64,000 bases of DNA, from contig OW051493.1 in the NCBI GenBank assembly GCA_932521035.1, positions 7,564,001 through 7,628,000 on the forward strand. Direction: 5' to 3'. Below the pieces are notes generated by a model. The model was not told the origin of the DNA and did not search any database. It saw only the letters and a program-made list of their open reading frames with translations. Below are positions 59,247-64,000 of this stretch, in pieces. The number at the start of each line of letters is the position of its first letter. Within the stretch, counting starts at the first letter, position 1. The position numbers and the translations under genes are program-made. This stretch comes from Oscheius dolichura. Its lineage: Eukaryota > Nematoda > Chromadorea > Rhabditida > Rhabditidae.

Positions 59247-59870
59247 ATGTCGAAGTTCTTCCCGCATAGCTCATCAGAGTCTTCATCGGAGAGTTCTGAT
59301 GATGAGGTACCTGAAGTGCAGGTTAAAAAGCTACCAACGTACGCTCCTTTTTACATTATTTCTATTTATCATCTTTTAGTACTAAAGACTTCAATTTTCC
59401 AAGTGATAGTGAAGATGCAGAAAAGCGTGTAGTGCGCGCTCATAAGGACAAAAAGTTCGATGAACTAAAGGATAAAGTGAGAAATATTCGTAATGCTAAG
59501 AATAATCGGGATTTTACGAAGTTGCTCTCAGGTTTTCTATATTCATTATTGCTGATAACATTTTTACAGAATTTGACGAGCTTGTCAAGGTTTATGATAA
59601 GTCCAAGACTGTTTTTGCTCGCCAAAATATTGAAAATCCCCGCTTCTACGTCCGATGTGTTGTTGAAATCGAGGATTTTGTTAACAAAGTCTGGAAAGAT
59701 AATGATGCCAAAAATGTATGTGTTTCTGCGTTTCCTTTTCTATCATTCTCTATAGGCTCTTTCCAAAGTAAACGGCAAAGCGTTGAAAGCACTTCTTGGT
59801 AAAATTCGAAAATACAACAGCTCTTTTGGGCCAGCTATTCAAGAATACCGTGATAATGCCGATCCTGAAG
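59247..59870 (+). pseudogene. 5' fragment of translation initiation factor eIF3 subunit C
   Basis: Four exons, 59247-59338, 59380-59531, 59570-59715 and 59756-59870, give 168 residues that match the N-terminus of eIF3c. It opens MSKFFPHSSSESSSES (acidic Ser tract), then RVVRAHKDKKFDELKDKVRN, IRNAKNNRDFTKLLSEFDEL, and GKIRKYNSSF. A real eIF3c has about 900 residues. After DNADPEG no further family sequence follows. The nearest downstream acceptor (60117) leads into 18 unrelated residues and a stop. An acceptor (AAATTTCAG) just before the ATG would allow trans-splicing, so the fragment may still be transcribed. I call it a truncated duplicate; exons lost by assembly error are the alternative. 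Confidence 0.8.
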
Positions 59871-60170
59871 GTTATAATTAGTTGCTCTATTTTCTATCAT
59901 CTTTCCCTTAACGCTGTTGAAATTTCGTTGCGCGCCCGCATCGAGCCGCTTTCATTTTTTTTTTTAAAAAAGGAGGTGAACGGTGCGGGCGCATTTTTAT
60001 TTATTCGTTGCTCTTTAGCCCTAAGATTTCTACTTGAATTGTTACTGTTGGGATCGTATTTTTAAAGGTACAATAAAACCATTTCTTGTTTATCGCCTAT
60101 CATTAATTGATTACAGTGACAGAGGCGGGATTTCTTTCAAGACGGGTGACCTCGCGTCCTATATCACAAA

Positions 60171-60505
60171 ATGTCCGACTTTGACCACGTGAGTAGACCT
60201 TTTTTGCCGGGGTTGCGCTTTTCATTAAATCGGCACTGAGGTTCCATCGAAATCCAAGCGTAAAGTGCTATTGTGATTCTCCTTTAAGCCCCCTGGGGTC
60301 CCCCAAGAACCGATCAGGAACGCCAATTACGCGACGGCTTGCTGCTCCGCCTAGCCACCTGATACAGCTCTCTTCAGCTTGTCTACCAGTCCGGCTTCGG
60401 CAACGAGTTTGCCTCGGCTGACCCCCGCGTCCCTGATGCTCTCCCCGTTGGCAAGAGCAGTCCCCAGCAGTGCGCCCACGGCCTCTACGCCGAGCAGCTG
60501 AGTGG
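60171..60505 (+). pseudogene. 5' fragment of homogentisate 1,2-dioxygenase
   Basis: Exon 60171-60188 (MSDFDH) and exon 60378-60505 match the start of homogentisate dioxygenase, the tyrosine-catabolism enzyme: [20 protein letters not shown], then PVGKSSPQQ and GLYAEQLSG. The true enzyme has about 440 residues and its iron ligands lie near the C-terminus, all absent here. At 60505 the similarity stops mid-exon. At 60512 a 58-base identical copy of the knottin gene's 3' end begins, giving a stop after seven codons. This is a truncated duplicate with a chimaeric junction. Confidence 0.85.
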
Positions 60506-60511
60506 AATACT

Positions 60512-60620
60512 ACAAGGGATACTGTCGTGATGAGTAAACAACAGTCACCTCTCCACCAGATCCCGCTTTCTAAAACGCCTGCTTCTGCTATCGTCAGGAA
60601 GAATGGGGCTTCCAGTCGTT
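60512..60620 (+). repeat. Copies of the knottin gene's last exon fused to the dioxygenase fragment
   Basis: Bases 60512-60569 are identical to 57520-57577, which covers the end of knottin exon 2 and the start of its 3' flank. Directly after, 60583-60610 holds a diverged copy of an earlier part of the same exon (ttctgctatcgtcagg, encoding FCYRQEEWG). The two pieces are in the wrong order, so the exon was rearranged as well as copied. Confidence 0.8.
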
Positions 60621-60990
60621 CTCCACCTTCTGCTTCGACCATATATCTTTGCGAGTAATATTTTTTCTTTCGAGATAGTGGCGGTATTTGGGGGATGGGG
60701 GACAGGCTCGATTTGCGGAAGGCTCAGTTCATCCGAAAGAGAAAAAAAACCGTTGGCTGATCCTCGTAAGCCTGGTTTAGCGGAGGGGTTGCAGCACAAT
60801 CTTCAACGTATGTGACCGGTCCGGAATCTTTCCATATCTCAGTTATCGACGACGGACCACTCAAAAATGGTATCATCACCGTGACTCTCCAAGTAGTCAG
60901 AGCGTCCCCTTTCTAGTTTATGATTTTATTTAATAACTTTTTAAATCATTGGTCAATTCTTCTCTAAATTGACCAGGAGCGAATAGAATA
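60621..60990. other. Mosaic DNA with a possible 3' exon piece
   Basis: No gene is supported. After a TATCTCAG acceptor at about 60840 there is a short open stretch (VIDDGPLKNGIITVTLQVVR) ending in TAG at 60914-60916. It could be the last exon of another captured gene; I cannot identify it. Confidence 0.3.
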
Positions 60991-61134
60991 TTACATGACG
61001 TACACCTGCCCAACATCAGAAAGAACTCCGTCTTCACCAAGAAGAGAGCTGTGATGTTCGAAGCGATCCCATCGGCCAGTAAACCAGGCGTATCGTTCCA
61101 CATCTGAGCGTCCCTCGCAAATCTCCACCATATC
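60991..61134 (-). pseudogene. 3' exon of a GH128 (Asl1-like) glycoside hydrolase, isolated
   Basis: After a TTTCAAG acceptor, 47 residues and a stop read DMVEICEGRSDVERYAWFTG followed by EHHSSLLGEDGVLSDVGQ. The ERYAWF motif followed by a 'SSLL..DG.LS..G..Y' end is characteristic of the C-terminus of family GH128 (β-glucanase-type, Asl1-like) proteins. No upstream part of the catalytic domain could be found on this strand in the next kilobase. It therefore looks like a solitary 3' exon. The family call is by motif memory only. Confidence 0.5.
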
Positions 61135-62408
61135 CTTGAAAAGAACGGCATTACAAATGATATAAAGGATGTCCTACCTGCTCTTCTTTCGCTCGATCAA
61201 CTCCTTCCGCTTTTTGTATGCCGGGGGAACCTAACCACCGTCGCTTTTTCGTATTCCACTTTTTAAAAATAATTAAACTTAAAATAGCATCTATAACTGA
61301 ACAATTGACAGGATTTGAATGTCTTCATAAAATAACGACGAATGTTAGGACATTTACGAGCACTTACGTTAGATTTTTACCTTATTTATGCCCCCGCCGT
61401 ACGTCGCATTTTTCTTCAAACGATCTCGAAACGAAGAAGGAGTAGGTTTGGCAACTGGCCCAAACGCGTTAGAATGGTGGAATATTTGGCAAATCGAATC
61501 AAAATATCCTTCGGTAAATTTGGGGCCACTTTCTCACTGGGCAATAATAAAAACAGCGAATCCATGGGGGTTTACTGCTCAGGGTGTTATCTTCGTTTGA
61601 AAGGGACTATAGGACCTCCCAATTCGCACTGAATCCCCATAACCAAATAGGTTCATTTGATCATGCTGGACAGCATTTTCCCAGCCGAGGACTTGAAACT
61701 TTGCTTTAATTACATCCCAGTGCCCGGATCCCGGTTTCTCCGACGGTGAACCCGATACCTGGCGCTAATAATTTGGCGCTGATCTATTTTGGCCAGGTAT
61801 CGGCTTAATGATTTTCATTGTCTTGTTAGGAAGTAGCGATGGCATCCGTGTAATGATAAAATAGATTGGGGGGGGGGGGGGGGGGGGGGTGACACTTTAA
61901 GAAGGCAGAAATTAAATTGTGACGCTCCAAGTCGATCGGAAAGACAAGGTGAAAAGGGCAAGGGAACACCCGGAACTTTTGTATTGCCCGTTGGCCCCCC
62001 TTATTCTAGTCATTTCTCGTTTAACTTATCACTTGGACAAGCCGTAACGGGCGCCTTCGGCGCCCCTTTTGTGTTCAATTGATGTCCTCCTTCTGGATAG
62101 TATAGTTCTCAATTTCTGATGTCACTGAGAGGTAATGAGGAAAGCCGGCCTTATTGTTCCAGATTGAAGCAACCTTGATCGTGAAAATCGTGACCGAGTT
62201 TTGAAAGACAAAATAGTTCCGAGTAAGAAAAAATGATTTGAACGACTGAAATGGAACGTAGCTTCTTTGGTTTTTTATATGTATGCTAGCTGCAATACTT
62301 ATAGGTCAAAATAATGAAGCCAGTCACTTTATTTGTCCGTAAATATTTATATCAGCATATTTTGTGATACACGTCTGGAGTAAAGCTAGGGCACTTCACA
62401 TGACAAAA
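61135..62408. other. Intergenic DNA with an unresolved open stretch
   Basis: Between about 61430 and 61600 the plus strand has a coding-like frame (GVGLATGPNALEWWNIWQIE, then NPWGFTAQGVIF) ending in TGA, with no identifiable partner exons. A G homopolymer of 22 lies at 61868-61889. Otherwise I see nothing. Confidence 0.35.
61868..61889. repeat. Homopolymer run of 22 G
   Basis: Uninterrupted G run in intergenic DNA; its length may be unreliable. Confidence 0.9.
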
Positions 62409-64000
62409 CTATTGGCAACAATAGGCAAAGTAATCTCCCCGATGGCACGAAGCAGCGGTGGGACAGAAGCCATGGTCACACGACTTGCCCAAGTGGGTCA
62501 GCTGGAATTTAGGTTTACTTTTAAATTTGGGGGAAAACTTGCCTGATCTCCGAATTGCGGTGACTTGTATAGCTTCTTGAAACGGCCACAATCCGGCTCG
62601 TAGTTGGCATTAACTCGGGCTAAAATATTCTTTTATTGTCCGAAAAATGAGTCAGCCGACCAGAAATCTGCGAATCACAGCAAAGTCCTACAGCGTAACC
62701 CATCTTGCAGACGGCACCCCGGGGACAGTCGAGAGAGGCGGTCCCGTTATTGGTACAGTGACTGGTGTTATCGGCCCTTTTAACCGGCTTGGAATTGGCA
62801 GGGCAGCTTTGGAAGTCGGCTAAATATGATTCTGAGGGGCTAGACATCTTTCGCTTACCGGGAAAACACGTCCTTTGGCACTCTTCTATTGTCGAGAAAC
62901 GGTTACTGTTTCCTCCACAGCCGGAATATTTGAAGGCCAGACATGTCAGAGTTTCCTTGTCCATGTGCCACTGGAAAAGAAGACGGTGAACGGGGGAAAG
63001 TCTGGAGAACAGACCATGATCGACGGCCTTTTGTTAGATGGACAGTTGCCGTGTCCCAGGTGAAGGGGCTCGGCGCACTGGTCACTCAATTCGAGATTTT
63101 CTGAAAGTGAGAGTATCCTGCCAGTAAAATAGCACCTTTTACAACACTCCTTCGGTTTTAAACCTGATAAAAACATACGAATTTCTGGTTTGCGTTCGGC
63201 CACCTGCCATCCAATGATAGTAGCCCTGTTGTTCCGGCATTCCATTTTACTATTGCCTTCAATCCATGCTTCTCCTGTAAAATTTTCCCCAATACGCGAA
63301 GTCATTTCTTTTGTTACCGTTCCTACGGTTGTTTCCTTGAGAATCGCGGCAGAAGTCGTTTTGTTTTTGAACAATTTCCATTGTCATTGTTCCGTTGGCG
63401 TGTTTCTTGCATCTGTTCTCGAATCCTTCAATCTGAAGAGAGTTTTTAAAGCTGAAGAGACGCGGGCTACCGTTTTGGTTTCTCCATCAAGAATGAGAGA
63501 TCCATCGTTGACAACGCACCCAACAAAACCAGTCCTTCCACCCTCCTCACAGCGAAAACGGAAAGCTCCGTCAGTCCATTCAGTTCCGATTCCTTGTCCT
63601 CTCCTACAGTTTATCCATGGGCCGAACACATCTTGGTTGCTCTCCCAGAACTTGCGGAACTTCGGCACTCTGTCAACCCAGTTGCCTTTCCATTGACCCC
63701 AGTCTTGACCCCGTTGTTTAATAATAGAGTCGATTTTTTCTTGGAACTTCCGTACCCAGGTTGACCAATAAGTATTCTGGTTGTCGAATCGATGTTGGAA
63801 CATCTGCATGATGTCATCCCAATCGTTTAAGGGCGATTCTCGCTCGATTGTCCACTGATCCTCTTCCCTCTGGTCGACTTCTCCCTGGCTCTGCCCAGTG
63901 GTACAAAGGCCGGAGGATCTGCTGCAGGTGGTTCCAGCCGGACAGGCCGAGCAGGTCGATCCTGGGGAATAGACATTCTGACCGACGACATTTCCCGCTG
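62409..64000 (-). CDS. Secreted CAP (SCP)–Kunitz–lustrin multidomain protein, partial at its 5' end
   Basis: Exons from 5' to 3': beyond 64000 to 63471, then 63327-63432, 63179-63274, 63015-63100, 62859-62970, 62661-62819, 62543-62619 and 62409-62501. All join in phase. The entering exon holds the end of a CAP domain ([20 protein letters not shown], then GTTC…GLC). It is followed by a Trp-rich linker and a Cys domain ([18 protein letters not shown]), then a related unit ([22 protein letters not shown]). A Kunitz domain follows, with all six cysteines ([27 protein letters not shown]). Two lustrin-type Cys repeats end the protein ([37 protein letters not shown]). It is extracellular. The position equivalent to the usual Kunitz P1 residue falls in NKRPSIM and does not clearly predict a protease target. 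The intron after 62543 uses a GC donor (CAG|GCAAGT). Confidence 0.85.

Noticed and set aside
60268-60642. 124-codon minus-strand open frame
   Set aside because: It crosses the chimaeric junction between the dioxygenase fragment and the knottin copy and has no similarity on that strand.
60930-61151. 73-codon minus-strand frame with hydrophobic stretch
   Set aside because: The neighbouring frame of the same strand carries the GH128-like C-terminus with a proper acceptor and stop, so this one is a shadow.

Overview
The window is nuclear DNA of a nematode. The evidence is short introns with T-rich TTTCAG acceptors, Srd-type chemoreceptor genes, a CUB-like secreted protein gene, a CAP/Kunitz/lustrin protein, and probable trans-splice acceptors just before start codons. 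A rhabditid or diplogastrid (Pristionchus-like) worm is plausible, but the sequence alone does not prove it. I assembled gene models by hand from splice sites, reading phase and family similarity. Most close to whole codons with family-typical lengths.

Left part (1-14 kb): a chemoreceptor cluster with two subgroups. Genes at 1318 and 11266 are recent duplicates that also share their upstream DNA. Genes at 8165 (broken) and 9036 form the second subgroup. All keep one exon plan, with 81 and 166 bp internal exons. The copy at 11266 carries a 2 bp frameshift. A minus-strand CUB-like gene with a predicted GPI tail lies between them (5291-7651). A small Cys-rich gene may follow at 13.4 kb.

Centre (14.7-36.2 kb): a 21-exon minus-strand gene for the myosin phosphatase targeting subunit (MYPT/mel-11 type). 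It has two alternative last exons, each encoding a leucine-zipper C-terminus. Next come two tandem minus-strand RING genes, then a cytochrome P450 (+) facing an MFS/SLC17-like transporter (-), with 68 bp between their stop codons.

Middle right (36.5-54 kb): a repeat-rich stretch with an inverted-repeat element, a 71 bp tandem repeat, a BEL/Pao Gag-knuckle-like gene and a coiled-coil gene. A 12.3 kb, roughly 610-copy minisatellite of a 20 bp unit follows. It is open in nearly all frames on both strands, which makes many false giant ORFs.

Right end (54-64 kb): a two-exon conserved gene, small secreted Cys-rich peptides, and a knottin-like gene with a broken inverted copy head-to-head. Next is a patchwork of gene pieces: the 5' ends of eIF3c and homogentisate dioxygenase and the 3' exon of a GH128-like glycosidase. 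A secreted CAP-Kunitz-lustrin protein runs off the window end.
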